64,000 nt of DNA from Zonotrichia leucophrys gambelii (lineage: Eukaryota; Chordata; Aves; Passeriformes; Passerellidae). The notes under the pieces are model-generated. The model had not been told where the DNA came from. It was given only the letters and a program-made list of their open reading frames with translations, and ran no database searches. The DNA lies in NCBI RefSeq assembly GCF_028769735.1, contig NC_088171.1, positions 140,575,917-140,639,916 of the forward strand, read 5' to 3'. A program made the translations under genes and the position numbers. This document shows, piece after piece, positions 11,592 through 24,130 of the stretch (positions are counted from its first letter, which is position 1; every line of letters starts with the position of its first letter).

Positions 11592-14500
11592 AAAAAAAGG
11601 AACTTCATAAAGGATGATTATTTTGACTTCAGTCCAAACATGAGTTCTGTTTTCTCCACTGTCCCAGATTTTCAATGACCTGCAAGGAAAAAATCAGTGA
11701 GACACGGGGATTCCTTGGTGATAGGAATGTGCAAGTATCTCAAATGACAGTGTATTAGAAGGTTATAAAGAAGTTTCAAGTCAGTGTACCTAGATTTCAG
11801 TATCAGGAATTTCTCTTTCCCTAAGAGTTTTTATTACATATATATATATAGAATTGCTTCATGTAAATGAAGGATCTTTTATATATAGCCTACTGTTAGT
11901 ACTGTGCTCAGTATTCTAATAGTATTATTTGCTTTATTCTCATTGTTAGCAAAAACTGTGGAAATAAAAGGAAATAGTCCCTCTTCTAAAATTTGTTGCA
12001 GTTTTGTCTTTATATATTTTAAGGTCTTTGCTGAGACTCTGTAAAGGTGTGATATTTCTAACTTATTAATAAGAAATGAAAGGCAAAGTCCATTCTTCCT
12101 GTTTGTATTTAAGAATTACACAGCAATAATACACTTGTGTAATTTGGGATATGCTTTCAGGGTCAACATCCAGCAGCATTGCTAAAGGCAATGTCTGGAT
12201 TTTCTTTCACAAAGGCACAAGAGAAAGAAATGAAAGGAAACATCCATTATCTGGTCTACACCTGGAGGGTCACTGCTCCACAGAGCAGGGAGAGCATCAT
12301 CTCTTCACAGTAAATATGAATAGAGTGAATATTGGGTTTTGGTCTGGTTTAGTTTTTTCTCACAGGAATGCAGCTTAGGAAAAGAAATGTAATTGTCTAA
12401 AGCCCAAGGACAACATTAAACCTTTTCTGGACTGAAAACAATTACTTACCGTCTATCAGACAAGATGAGTTCTGCACTCAGCATCGTGCTTCATTGTCTG
12501 GCAGCACAGCTGGCTGGAGGCTGAAATGAAAATCATTTTCCTTTGCTCAATTTCCTTGTAAACAGCAAAAGAATGGTGTTGATATGCCAGACTTCACTGG
12601 GAAAGTGCACTGTGAACATGTAAGATCTGTCTTCAGTTGGTCTTTAAAAGAGGAATGTGATTTGACTCCTACAGAGATAAATCAGGACACCTTCAACTTA
12701 AGCTTCATTTAGTCTTTGCTGTGATAGACTTCCATTGTTCCGTGCCACACCAACCATGAATAACTAAGAACACAAAGGCAAGAGAAAGAAAAAATGGTCT
12801 TCTGTTGTGAAACCACTTAGCAGAGCTAAGTGAGCTATTGTAAATAGGCAATTTGTGAAGCATTCAGTCCAACAAAGCAATCTTGACCTATTTCCACTTC
12901 AGTTGATATTAATGTCAATTTTACAGAATCTCTAAATGCATGTATGCCTCTGTAGTGTACAAGAATATTAATTCAGTATGCAGTCTTTTATTTTATTGGG
13001 AAGCACGTTGGTGAATTTGGTTTTCACCAATTTGCAACTGAGCAATCAGCTTAATTTTATTAGTATTTACTGCAAATATATTTCACAGTATTATTTCTGG
13101 TAGATTTAACTCTTAGTACTCAGGTGTGACCTTGGTGACCTATCATATTTCATTTTCATTAGCATTAAGTTGGACAAATAGTATAAAAGAAAGTAAAGGT
13201 GTACCTTTGGGGAGCAAAATTTACCCTGCTTTAATAAGTATTATGTTTTACTAGTGTTTATTACACTGTTTAAAGTTTTAGAGTACAGATTTTCTTCCTT
13301 TGAAGTCAAATGTGAAACTCCTTTTGCTTTCAGAGTAAGCTGTATTGGACCAATAAATCAGTCTATTTTCTCCATGTAGCCTTGAATTTATTAAGAAGGT
13401 TTACTTAATCAAAAAAAGAGTCATCTATTAACTGGTATAAGTCTGTTCAGCAGCTGATTTAGCCCAGGTTTGGTAGCTGAAAACACATCTGCAAAAGTTT
13501 TACAAAACAGCCTCCTGACAGGCTTTCCTGGACTAAAGTACAGTGCTCCCTGAGTTTCTTCAATCTGCTGCACTGCAGTCGTGCCCATTACAGCCTTATA
13601 TACATTCTATAGGATGTGCTTTACAATGTTGTGCTCAAACTTTCAATCCCTCAGGGGCGCTTGTGTGGAAGAGCTAACAAAGTTTTCACAAAAGGCAAAT
13701 ATTTTCAGAGAAATTGGTGACTTACTCACAGACTCCATTTAGTACACAAGTAACTGCCTTCATAAATATTCATAAATATTCCAGAAATGCCAAGAACAAT
13801 TCAAGAAGGAAAGGGAATGTCTAGAGAAATGCTTTTAATAATGGTACAGCTCAAATGTACTGCAAATTCTCTCTATATCAAGCAGCCCAGTGTTTGCATG
13901 GATCTTTTACTGGGTCAGAGAGCTGTAAATAAAATGTCACATCTTAGCATTTAATAAAAACCACAGCATGGCCACTTTATCACTGCAGCCTTGATGTACC
14001 AGGAACTCACAGGTACTTCTGAAACAAAGCTTTGAAGTAGTTATGGGAAATGAACTTAGGAAAAAATGCTGTCCATAAGTTTTGCAAGATCAGGTCTTAA
14101 TCAAAATGACTGAACTGTCAGGATGCAGTTTCCTGCATGTATGTCAGATCAGGACTGTGATTTCACTGTAAAGCACAAGAGTTCCTGTGTGCAGAGACTG
14201 TTTTGCCTTATACCTGTGAACATTACTTACTTACAAAGACAGAAAGTCTGCAGAGCTGTGAGGGACAACTGAATTGTGATCTGCATGTTTAAAAGCTACT
14301 CAATTACCTCTGGTAGATCAACACAACTTCTGAAATAAAACATTTTCAGAACAACCCAAATGTAAGTCAGTGTAAAAGCACAATCATTTTAAAGCAAATG
14401 CATGTTCTAAAGAAGCTCTCTGATCTGTAGCCATTTTCAGTGGCATGGGACTGAAACAGAAACATCTGCTTGAATTTACCAGCTATAAAGCTGTTATTGA

Positions 14501-16513
14501 GATGAGTAAGTGAATAGTGAATAATAACAAAACTATTGATGTTTAGAGAATGGAATTAAAATCTTATGTGAATTTTACCTACAGAGAGAATTAACTCCTT
14601 TGATTGAAGCATTTTCAAATCTAGTTTAAAATTAAATCATCCTTTACATATTAAGAAGTTGTGTTTGCTGCAAAAATAGCCAACTTATTACCCTTGATTT
14701 GAATTCCATCTACAAACTAAGGCCTTCCATTCAATCTGGTAATATTCTTGCACACAAGTTAACTGGCCCATCGGGAGGTGTAGGCTACAGCTCAAGCAGG
14801 GATGCTGCTAATCCAGTCACATTTTATGGTGTCTCTTCACTGCCATGGCTTCTTTTGCTCCAGCTAAACTAACCCAAGAAGTATCAAACTCAAAAATAAC
14901 ACTCTAGGATTACTAGGGGTAGAGGTGGACAGAGGAGGGGAGGCTTCCTGGGATGATGCTTGCTCTGGTCAGAGATGCTGCTGTCACTGAGGTGTGTCCC
15001 ATCTCCTCCTTGTGTCGCAGCTCTGTCAATAAATCAACTTAATTCTTCCCATCTGCTCTCCAGGCTCCCTTGTGTATTGGTTGGGGTTCATTCAGCCACC
15101 CACATGCAAGTGTCAGGCATTTGAGATGCCAGAAAAAGCCACAGGGTCACAGGCACAGCTCAGAGACTGGCAGATGTAACCCAGGGCCTACAACCCTCAC
15201 GCTCTTCAGGGCTGCAGCCAGAGTGAGGTGGGTACACTTGGGACTCCTCAAATGGCATCTGGTGCTTGTGCCTAAGCAACTGAACGAAGCCCTCCATGTC
15301 TGTTGATGACAGTGGGAGTGTAGATGATTTGATTTAGATATCCAGATGTTCTGATCCCTGGCTGACTCCTACCCTGACAGCGGCATTGCTTCCAACTGCC
15401 TCAGCAACATCTGCTGGAGCTCATGTGTCAAATCTCTCAGATGTCTCAACAGATGATTAGAAGTTGTAAACACAGACTATGGTAAGAATTACAGGAATAA
15501 TATTATTCTATTTTTTATTAATATTAGAGAATTTTTATTATTTCAAGTATTTAATAAGTATGAAATTCCAAGGATTGCTGAGGTCGTCCAGACAGGTCAC
15601 ATGAATAATGCAGGGAGTGGAGTAGCTGCTGCTGCCTCAGCTTATTGCTATGGGATGGTGACCACTGCCGTGATCAGGTCTGAAGGCTGACAAGCCTTTA
15701 TAAGATATGTTTTCTTCTACATAGAGTATTTCCTCCATTATCCACAAACACAATTAGTTTTTCCTGTTGTTTTCCACTTCCACACAACTTTTTTGGAGGG
15801 GCAAGGTGTCTTTTGGTGGCCAAACCCTGCTGTGATTGTTTCAGATGTTTTTGTCTCCAGTCTGGGATGCCTGCTGGGTGGGTATCCCTGTACCTGCAGA
15901 GGAGAATCTGTGCTTGGACCTCACTCCTTCAGGTCACACTTTGGTATGTCAAGTCAGCTTTAACACGGTTCCAAAATTGCTATTGCTTTGAAGTACTTTG
16001 CAATGTCAGACACTTGTGTACACAGACCCCAGGAGGCTGGGACAGAACCCACATCTGGGTACTGCCTCAGCTGCCAGGAAAGGAAACACATTAAAGTTTC
16101 ACGGGGAATCACGAAGGTTTGCATGAGGTTTCTCTTCCAGCACAATGCACAGGTGTCTGAAAACCACAGACTGTGAATGGCCTCTTAAGAGGTGCACCAC
16201 ATTTTCCCTGGAAAGGCCCCAGAACAGTCGTGGAAGTCCCCGAGGACAAGAGCCAGCAACACCTGCACAGTGACAGCAGACACAACCCTGCAGACAGCCC
16301 AGCAGACACGAGTTTAACGATTCCCTGACAATTTGCAAATGTGGGATGAATTCACAGCAAGTCTGTTTCCAGGCTTTTGTAGTTCAAATGAAAGATTTCA
16401 CACATTTCCAGGAACTGCCTCCCTGATGGAAAAAGGGTGAGGCATTTGGAAGCCAATATAAAGAACGTGATAAACTTCAATTAAAATAAAATGACAGGAA
16501 AGATAAAACCAGA

Positions 16514-16530
16514 TTTTTTTTTTTTTTTTT
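16514..16530 (+). repeat. Poly(T) run, 17 bases
   Basis: Uninterrupted run of 17 T. No transposon body is recognisable on either side that would make it a poly(A) tail on the minus strand. Confidence 0.9.
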
Positions 16531-16691
16531 GCCTTGAGAGGAATTTGGAAATCATATTCCACTGGGATGTAAATAGATTTTCTGATATTATTTATTTGTG
16601 ACTGTGTGGACTTTCATGATAATTATTTCTGTTGTGGACTGGTTGCAGAATGTGACATAAGACAGAAAAGGACAAGAAAATTAAATGTTTT

Positions 16692-16790
16692 AGCTTTTTT
16701 GTTGTTGCTGTTGGCTTTTTTGGTTACATGTTTGGGGATTTTTATGTTGGGTTTTTTTCTTTTTTTGGTTGGTTGGTTGTGGTTTTTTTC
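16692..16790 (+). repeat. T/G-rich tract with GGTT repeats
   Basis: The tract contains TTGTTGTTGCTG, runs of T, and three GGTT units near 16767-16779. It ends in TTTTTTTCCTTCAG, which looks like a splice acceptor, but the following purine-rich sequence soon meets a stop codon in the open plus frame. Confidence 0.7.
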
Positions 16791-17744
16791 CTTCAGAAAG
16801 AAGAAAGATACTTAGGTAGTCCTGTGGTAGATCTAATGGAGGAAAGGCATTCCTAGAAAACAATGCACAGCAGAAAATAGAACTGCATTTGCTCACTCAC
16901 TTTTGTTTTCTGAACTTGCACCAAAAAACCCATAGACAGTAAAGTGCAACATAAGGATGCAGAGAGAAATGAAAATGATACCTTTTGAATTGTGCAAACT
17001 GCAGCAGTTTCTTTTCTTCAAGGAGAGGCTTAGAAATAAAGGCATGTATTGACATATCCATCTACCATCTCATGTCTGATTATGAACTAAAAAAACTTAG
17101 AAGCTCCATAGCAGTTCTCACAGCAGAAAATTCTCCTTGAGCTCAAGTAGTAGAGATCTCTGAATCTCTAACTGAATATCCTGGGCTCTATTCCCATTTT
17201 TAATTTGCTGACAATGTCTCATTTATGAAAAAGAAGCCATTTTAAATTCTTTCAAGAACTGAGTGATACTGAATTACTCAGAAGAATCTTTCTTCGGCAT
17301 TTCTTGTTTAGAAAGGCAATGATCAGCATTTTATAGATTCTCAATATGCACTAAAAAGGAAAGAATATGAGGGATTCTTTTGGACAAGGTAGTATAGATG
17401 TCATACATCAAAAAATTAGTTATCAACTAATTATTTATAAAATGTTTAAGTAATAATTATTTAGGTGATAGACAGCAGCAGAACTATGCAGTCTAGAGCC
17501 AATTGTGACACCCCAGAAGATAAATGAGCTACAATATTTAGATTAAACAAAAGAGAACCATTATAATAATATACACAATGAGCAAAGCACCGCATTTTCC
17601 AGTTAATGCCAAAACTGAGCTTCACAATGAAGTGTTTGTGGAACATTAAAAGTATAATTTAGCATATCTGAATAAATTATTTTCTACTATGTAGTAAAAA
17701 CAGAGAAACACATGGCATAGATTACAGCCCCAAATGCTTTTAAA

Positions 17745-17919
17745 TTCTTGGAGTGGAGGCTGCCTGGCAACTTTTGTACCAGCTGGAAGAGCGAGAGCCC
17801 AGCTGGCTTGGCAGTAGCCACCATCCTGTGCCTCGCCTGGCAGGCGACCACCTGCCACCCTCCGAGGGCCCGAGCCCCTCCCGTGCCTGTCTGGGCACTG
17901 CCAGCCCGGCGTGGAGCAC
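17745..17919. other. GC-rich leader of the 11-bp minisatellite
   Basis: About 175 bases of GC-rich sequence with roughly nine CpG dinucleotides (counted by eye) directly abut the minisatellite. Open frames run from here into the repeat in several frames, but only because both parts lack stop codons. No promoter element was recognised. Confidence 0.5.
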
Positions 17920-18703
17920 AGCGTCCCTGCAGTGTCCCCACAGTGTCTCCATAGTGTCCCCACAGTGTCCCTGCAGTGTTCTCACAGTGTCCATGCAGTG
18001 TCCCCACATTATCCCCACAGTGTCCCCTCAGTGTCCCCACAGTGTCCCCACAGTGTCCTCACAGTGTCCTCATAGTGTCCACACAGTGTCCCCACATTAT
18101 CCCCACTGTGTCTCCAAAGCATCCCCACAGTGTCCGCACAGTGTCTCCACAGCATCCCTACAGCATCCCCACAGTGTCCCCGCAGTGTTCTCACAGTGTC
18201 CCTGCAGTGTCCCCACAGTGTCCTCATAGTGTCCTCACAGTGTCCCTGCAGTGTCCCCACAGCGTCCCCAGAGTGTCCCTTCAGTGTCCTCGCAGGGTCC
18301 CCTCAGTGTCCCCACAGAGTCCCTGCAGTGTCCCTGAAGTGTTCCTGAAGTGTCTCCGCATTATCCCCGTATTATTCTCGCAGTGTCCCCATAGTGTCCC
18401 TTTAGTGTCCCCCCATTATCCCCACAGTATCCCTGCAGTGTCCCCTCAGTATTCCCACAGTGTCCCCATGGTGTCCCCACAGTGTCCCCCCAGTATCTCT
18501 ACAGTATCCTCACAGTGTCTCCACAGTGTCTCTGCAGTGTCCCAACTGTGTCCCCGCATTATCCCCACAGTGTCTCCAGTGTCCCCTCAGTGTCCCCAGA
18601 GAGTCCCTACAGCGTCCCTCCAGTGTCCCCACAATGTCCCAACATTAACCCCACAGTGTCCCCACAGTGTCCCCTCAGTGTCCCTGCAGTGTCCCCACAG
18701 TGT
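17920..18703 (+). repeat. 11-bp minisatellite, about 71 units
   Basis: The consensus unit is AGTGTCCCCAC. Reading unit by unit from 17920 gives about 71 copies in strict 11-bp register, with one shortened 9-bp unit at 18569-18577 and a partial unit at the end. Variation is almost all substitution: the last positions alternate between CAC, TGC, CTC and CAT, and an ATTATCCCCAC-type unit recurs. The unit contains no stop codon in any of the six frames, so long repetitive open frames (for example 17976-18782 plus) are artefacts. On the minus strand GGGG runs recur every 11 bases with 7-base loops. Confidence 0.95.
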
Positions 18704-19757
18704 CAGTCACAGCACTCAAGCAGCTGGCTGTGACAGACCTGAGGAACCAGCTGTGACAGCTGTGTGGCACCAGCACTCCTGAAAAAGGCTCAGTGGTGGT
18801 GCTGGGGGATGCAGGACTGCAGGTTTTTGGGGTTCTTCAGCACTGAAATCTCTGTTCTGAAGCTGTGAAGAGATGACGAGAATTCAAGGGCTGGTGCCAC
18901 TGTGAGGGAAGGGGGAAATGCAAAAATTCACACAATTGTTTCAATTTCTCACATGAATGTAGGATGTAAAGAAAGGGAAAGTAATTTGTGTATTTTATAG
19001 CCTTTAATCTAAGCATTACAGGGTCGTTAGCACATTGGAAGTAAGCTCCCCACATACTGATGTCAGGTTGAAGAAATAAATGTAGGGACATCTAATCAGA
19101 ACAAACTCCAGTTTGAGAGGGATAAAGGCTGTACCCAGCTTCAGGTCAAATAGTGAAAGCAGGACACCAATAAACAGCCACATTGTCTCCTTTGATCTCT
19201 TCTAGTAGAGGAAGGGAAAGTCCCAAATTAGGGAAATTAGCACCTTCAGGACTTCTGGGTCCTTCAGAGGCTTAGGTGTAAATAGAAGAATAACCCAAAA
19301 TGGGTCACCCTTTGTTATACAGTGAAGGAGATCACCAACAAGACAGAAATCTTTATCAAATGAAGCATTATTTGTTCTATGTCTCAAAAAGTTCCTGCTT
19401 TTTTTTGTTCTTTGTGTTCCTTTGACAAGCACAGTAGTTGTCCATCCTTCCCAGTGCCTCCCTAAGGCTGAACAGTGTCTTTCCAGGAAATTAAAACAAA
19501 TGCAGTCACAGTGATCTGAGCTTGGGTTTAATCCCTGCCGGCTCATTTCCCAGCACACCTGCTCTGATAATCAGCTCCCTCCAGCTCCTCCAGTGCAGCA
19601 CAGCCAGCCCTGGCTGAGAGGTGTGTGCCTTTCATGGGTATGGGGAGCAGCTGGCAGAGGAGTGAGCCGTCTCTAGTCATTGGGGATTTAATTCCACCCA
19701 GTGGGGTGGTGGCAGGAGTTACTACATGTCCCTTCTCACTCAGGATATGCAGTTGAG
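18704..19757. other. Unique non-coding sequence
   Basis: The first 80 bases have short CAGCTG/GTGACAG direct repeats. The rest is unique. A minus-strand frame at 19202-19558 (118 codons) has no recognisable family and lies just upstream of a CR1 3' end. No gene is called. Confidence 0.5.
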
Positions 19758-19830
19758 GTGATAGGGAAGGGGTTGGACTCGATGATCTTCAAGATCTCTT
19801 CCAAAGATCTCAAGTGATTCTGTGTGATGG
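19758..19830 (+). mobile_element. CR1 LINE 3' end fragment
   Basis: GGGTTGGACTCGATGATCTTC followed by AAGATCTCTTCCAA and then TGATTCTGTG is the conserved 3' terminus of CR1, which ends in short ATTCTATG-type repeats instead of poly(A). The match is limited to about 70 bases; sequence upstream is not recognisably CR1. The copy is in plus orientation and strongly 5' truncated. Confidence 0.85.
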
Positions 19831-21924
19831 TCTCTTCCAAAGAGCCCCATCTGAAGGCTGTGCTGATTCAGGGCAAACCACAGACACCAGAAGGCAGAGC
19901 CCTTCAGCACAGCTCTCCTTGAGAAAGTTTTTGTGGTTTGATTGCATTTGTGGTGTGGGTGCTTTGATCTTCACGGGGAGTGTCATCAGACCTCCTCCTC
20001 CCACAAACCCTGAAGTGATGGCAGAGGTATGGACCTTGTACAGCGACAGTGCCAGGCCTCACCCACTCCCTATTGCAGAGGAACTCTCCCTATCCCTGTG
20101 AATGAAAGACCTGAGCAATAGCTTCAGCCCAGGAGGAAACCCTGTGTTATCTGTTCTGAATGCCTCCATAGTCTAAAACATACCATGTCATCACTAATTC
20201 CCATGGGAGGGAGAATTTGCTCTCTGTTTTTTTTTTTTTATGTGTGAACATGTCCAGACCAAAATCCAGAGACTGGATTCATTAAATTGACACTAAAATA
20301 TGTTCTCAAGGATGAGTATGTAATGCTTTCACACAGACTGAAATGCTATTTTTGAATTGGACTCACAAATTTATTTTCATTTGACTTTCAATGATATTTA
20401 AGCACTTGTCTCTTTGAAAACAGATCTTTGAATTTTAAATAATTTCACCTCTACTGAAAATTATATCCCATTTGCTGGAGAATCTGACTCATGAAGTCTT
20501 GGTTTACAGATGTTCAAATTAACCATATATTTCTCATATTTCTAAGACTTTCCTTGCTGAATAATAAAAAAAAATACAATAAAATTTGTAATGCTGAATG
20601 AACAAATACATCATGTCCTTTGCATAGTCAAGAAGACTAATATGGGCTTCGTTCTTATCAGAATACTATGAGACTCTGGAAACTTCCAGGCTAACATAAG
20701 GGTTGGTTTTGGAGCACTGAAACCATGTGCCCTTACAGGACTTGGTCTCTGGCAGCAAGGCCAGCAAGAGTCAGGATTTAGTGTAGGTGTAGCGTAGTGT
20801 TGGTGTAATTGTTGATGCAAATGGCTTTTGGACTCCAGTGGTTTGTGCTGTGCCATCAGGCCTGGGGGTGTGTGTTTTGCAGCAAATTAATCTGCTTAGT
20901 GGCCTAAAGTTATGATAAGCTACAGATTAATGAGTGTAAAATAATGGTGATCAACTCCCTTTTCAAAGGAATACATAGAGTTGCACTGACATTTTCCCAG
21001 TGAAGTATCCCTGATTGAACTGGAAGCTGCCCTCCTTTACCTCCATGTGATCACAGAGTTAGGTTTTATCTTTGTGTAAGTGCTATATCTGGATATCCAC
21101 TACTCACAGATGTGTTGCACTTTCCCATGTTATCTGAGGCATACCACACTCATAATGATGTCAATGGGGGCTTTGCCTTGGAATTGAATAAGAAAAGGAC
21201 TGAGAATTACGTAAAATAAACAGTAATGTTAGCTTCTTTAATACTCACTACACTGCATCATAATTTAAATATTTTCTTTTAAAATTGAAAGTTGTAGCAA
21301 TTGAAATCCAACTTTCATCTCAGCTTCAGTGGTAAAATTTTCCTTTCATGTTACTTCTGAATTACACAGGCATGAAAGAAGAATTAGGCCTTGATATTTG
21401 AATTCACTACTAAGCCCAAGATGCAAAAATCTGATATTTTCTGGATAATGTTGAAGTGTAGGGCAACTGCTGTGCTACTTCTCCTATAGTTCTATTATAT
21501 TATTCTATTATATATATCTATAGTTCTCCTATATTACTTCTATAGTTAAATCACTGTGTATATATGACTTATATGTGATACAGTAACTCTTTTTTAGTTG
21601 TGGATTATGAACCTCACTGAGATCCCATAAGGGTCCATCAGGATTCATGGGGAGGAGTCAGAAGCATTCCCATCCTTTTGAAGTTGACAGTGAGAAAGGC
21701 TGTAATTACAGGTCTGCAAAGGACAGGGAGTGGCTGTTGGCATTAATTGCTCATTTCACCCATTCTTTCAACAATGAAAGCACATGCGAACACTTTCAGC
21801 CAGTGACTATAGCCTTTTTTACTTTTCCACTAAAACAGACCAGTTCTACTGCTGATCCAGGAGCAGAAAAAAGTAGGCAGATAAGCCAGAGAAGATCCAA
21901 ATACATGTCTAGAAGACATTTGGA
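19831..21924. other. Unique AT-rich non-coding sequence
   Basis: No gene is recognisable. A 12-base T run lies near 20228-20239 and an AT-rich TATTATATATATC region near 21490-21540. A 93-codon plus frame at 21647-21928 ends where the next CR1 copy starts and has no recognisable family. Confidence 0.5.
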
Positions 21925-22490
21925 ATGATAGAATCACAAAATCATTTATGTTTTTGGAAAACACCTTATGAACAGCAAATGTCACCATTAACCCAGCACT
22001 GCCAAGTCCATCACTAAACCATGTCCCCAACTGCCACATCTACATGTCTTCCAAACACCACCTGAACAGTGATTTCACCACTTCCCCGTGCAACCTGTCC
22101 CAAAGATGACAACCCTTTACATGATGAAACTTTTCTTAGTATCCAACCTAAACCTCTCCTGGCACAACATGAGGCTGCTTCTTCTTTTTACCTGGAAGAA
22201 GAAGCTGACTCCTGCCTGGCTGCAGCCTCCTTTCAGGAAGTCATAACAATAAACAAGCCTCCTTTTTTCCAGGCTAAACATCCCCAGGTTCCTCAGCTAC
22301 TCTTCATCTGACTTGTGCTCCAGACTCTTCATCAGCTGCATTGCCCTTCTCTGGACCTGCTCCAGCACCTCAGTGCCCACTTTTAGGGGTCCTGAACTGA
22401 ATCCAAGGTTAGATGTGTGATCTCACCAGTGCCAAGTACAGGGGAACAATCACTGCCCTGCTCCTGCTGGCCATGTTCTTTCTATATAGC
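21925..22490 (-). mobile_element. CR1 LINE, 3' part, minus strand
   Basis: From ATGATAGAATCACAAAATCAT onwards the sequence follows the reverse complement of the CR1 3' region: CCATTAACCCAGCACTGCC, AAACCATGTCCCC, ACCACTTCCC, TATCCAACCTAAACCTC, GGCTAAACATCCCCAG, GCCCTTCTCTGGAC, CTCACCAGTGCC and ACAATCACT occur in the consensus order. It holds the decayed end of ORF2 (reverse transcriptase protein) plus the 3' UTR and is 5' truncated. Many indels and substitutions disable any frame. It belongs to the same subfamily as the copy at 45171-45600 but in the opposite orientation. The upstream limit, about 22490, is approximate; weaker similarity may extend to 22560. Confidence 0.93.
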
Positions 22491-23823
22491 AAAACAAACT
22501 AGGTCCTAAAGCCAAGAGATTTCTGAGAGCTTCTAGCTGGTCCTGCCCCAGACAGCAGTCAATTGCATTTTCAGTCAATTAAATGTCCTTGAACTGTAGT
22601 GGCAGGCCCAGCTCAAGGGGGTCCTGCTTGAGTGAGCAGTTGGCAGAGTGGGGAGACCACGCTGCTCTGAACACAGCCTGAGGACAGCCTGAGTCATGAC
22701 TGCTTCAGGAGCAGGGATGAAATCTTTCAGCTAAGAACAGGTCTGGTCCTTCTGCTGACAGAATTCCACCAGTAAAACAGTAGATTTCTTTATGTGAATT
22801 GATTATTTAGAACTTTATACTCCCCCAGCTCCCAATGCATGACAGATTGGATGAATCCTACTACAAGGTGCTTATCCAGTATTATCTGCCTGAAAGATAA
22901 ATGCCTTGATTAAGGTGGTATTAAATCCAATTCTTTTTCCATAGGCAGCTGATCACTGGCTGTCCATGTCCTCTTTTCCTCAGGCCCTGGAGCCATCTCA
23001 TTTATGGTTTCATTCTGCTATACTGCTCACAGGCCAGGCTAATTGCTTCTCCAGACAGCAGGCTCTGCTTCCACTACTTGCAGGGTTTTTGAAACAGCAA
23101 AAGAAAGTTAACAGATGCCAAAATACTCAGTAATATAAACATTTGAGCCAGCTCTTACTCATGTTAAAACTTATGAAAATTCATCTGATTTATAAACTTA
23201 GGCATGCTTGTGGGGTGTCATGCTTGCAGGTAAATCTAATGCCTTGTTTATACCATAACAAAACAGCTAGGATGCTTTTCTCATTGTATGACAATCTGAC
23301 AATAATTTACATGTCTACTAAGAGACTGCTCTCCCTATATGGATAGGAGCTCCTAACATATCTAATGTGGTCTTAATGCATAAATATACTACAACAACAA
23401 GATCAAAAGAATTTGCACCATAAGCTGGATATCACTGCTTGAAATACAGTCCCCTGATTTAATCACTTTTGCAATATAAGCAGTTCCTTGAAAGGGGCAT
23501 ATCTGTGCTTGAGACACCCTTGTTACAAAAAACAATAGCAAGTGACCAGTTTTTTCAAAGTTTGCTGAGATAAAATTCTTTAGATGTGCTAAGCAAAATT
23601 TTATTAATGTCTCATTTCTCTTCACACAATTACAGGAAAACTAGTACTCTCTTTAAAAAAATACAGTTTTCTTTTTAGTTTTTATGCCCCACTGAAATAA
23701 AGGGTATATATTCCTATACATGAGATAGTAAAGCATCCTTAAGACAGATTTCTTCCTCTACTTAATCTATTGCAGAGTTTTATGATTTGATGCCAGAATG
23801 CTTGTCAAACAACAGTTCTGTCT
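22491..23823. other. Unique non-coding sequence
   Basis: Between two CR1 copies. The part at 22500-22720 is somewhat GC-rich and contains a short CTCAAG/CTTGAG inverted repeat; it may be a further decayed CR1 segment but I could not match it. The remainder is AT-rich and unique. Confidence 0.5.
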
Positions 23824-24130
23824 TAGAATGATAGGATGTTCAGGGTTGGAGTGGAACTTATAAGTCATCCAGACCCAAGCCCCTGCCATGGGCAGGGACA
23901 GCTCCCACTAGGCCAGGTTGCTCAGAGCCCCATCCAGCCTGGTTTTGAACACTGACAGGGCTGGGGCATCCATAGCATCTCTGGGCAGCCTGTTCCCGTG
24001 CCTCACCAGCCTCACAGTAAAAAATTTCTTCCTAATATCCAACCTAAATTTTCGTTCTTTCAGTTTGTACCCCTTACTCCTTCTCCTATCACTGTGGTGC
24101 CTAATGAAACAGAAAAGAGACTTCCAGGAG
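23824..24130 (-). mobile_element. CR1 LINE, ORF2 end and 3' UTR, minus strand
   Basis: Read on the minus strand, the copy encodes the end of CR1 ORF2: RLDIRKKFFTVRLVRH, NRLPRDAMDAP and FKTRLDGALSNL are recognisable in one frame, ending near 23908, followed by the short 3' UTR (GGAGTGGAACTTATAAGTCATCC on the plus strand is its decayed end). In the intact element ORF2 supplies endonuclease and reverse transcriptase; only the last 60 or so residues remain here, with no catalytic domain. Its 3' UTR variant (CCCCTGCCATGGGCAGGGACA on the plus strand) differs from the copies at 21.9 and 45.2 kb, so it is another subfamily. Confidence 0.94.

Larger units (their letters stand above)
10723..17744. other. 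Unique AT-rich non-coding sequence
   Basis: No gene or transposon is recognisable. Low-complexity pieces are a T/G tract at 11545-11591, a short TA run at about 11838-11850, a 17-base T run at 16514-16530 and a second T/G tract at 16692-16790. Mildly GC-rich parts at 14930-15310 and 15790-16340 contain overlapping short frames on both strands without identity. Confidence 0.55.

Noticed and set aside
17920..18703. CRISPR-like array
   Set aside because: The units are contiguous 11-mers with no unique spacers, in vertebrate-type sequence; this is a minisatellite.
17976..18782. 268-codon plus frame rich in Ser, Val, Pro, Cys and His
   Set aside because: It is the 11-bp minisatellite read through: the unit has no stop in any frame on either strand, so all overlapping frames here are artefacts.
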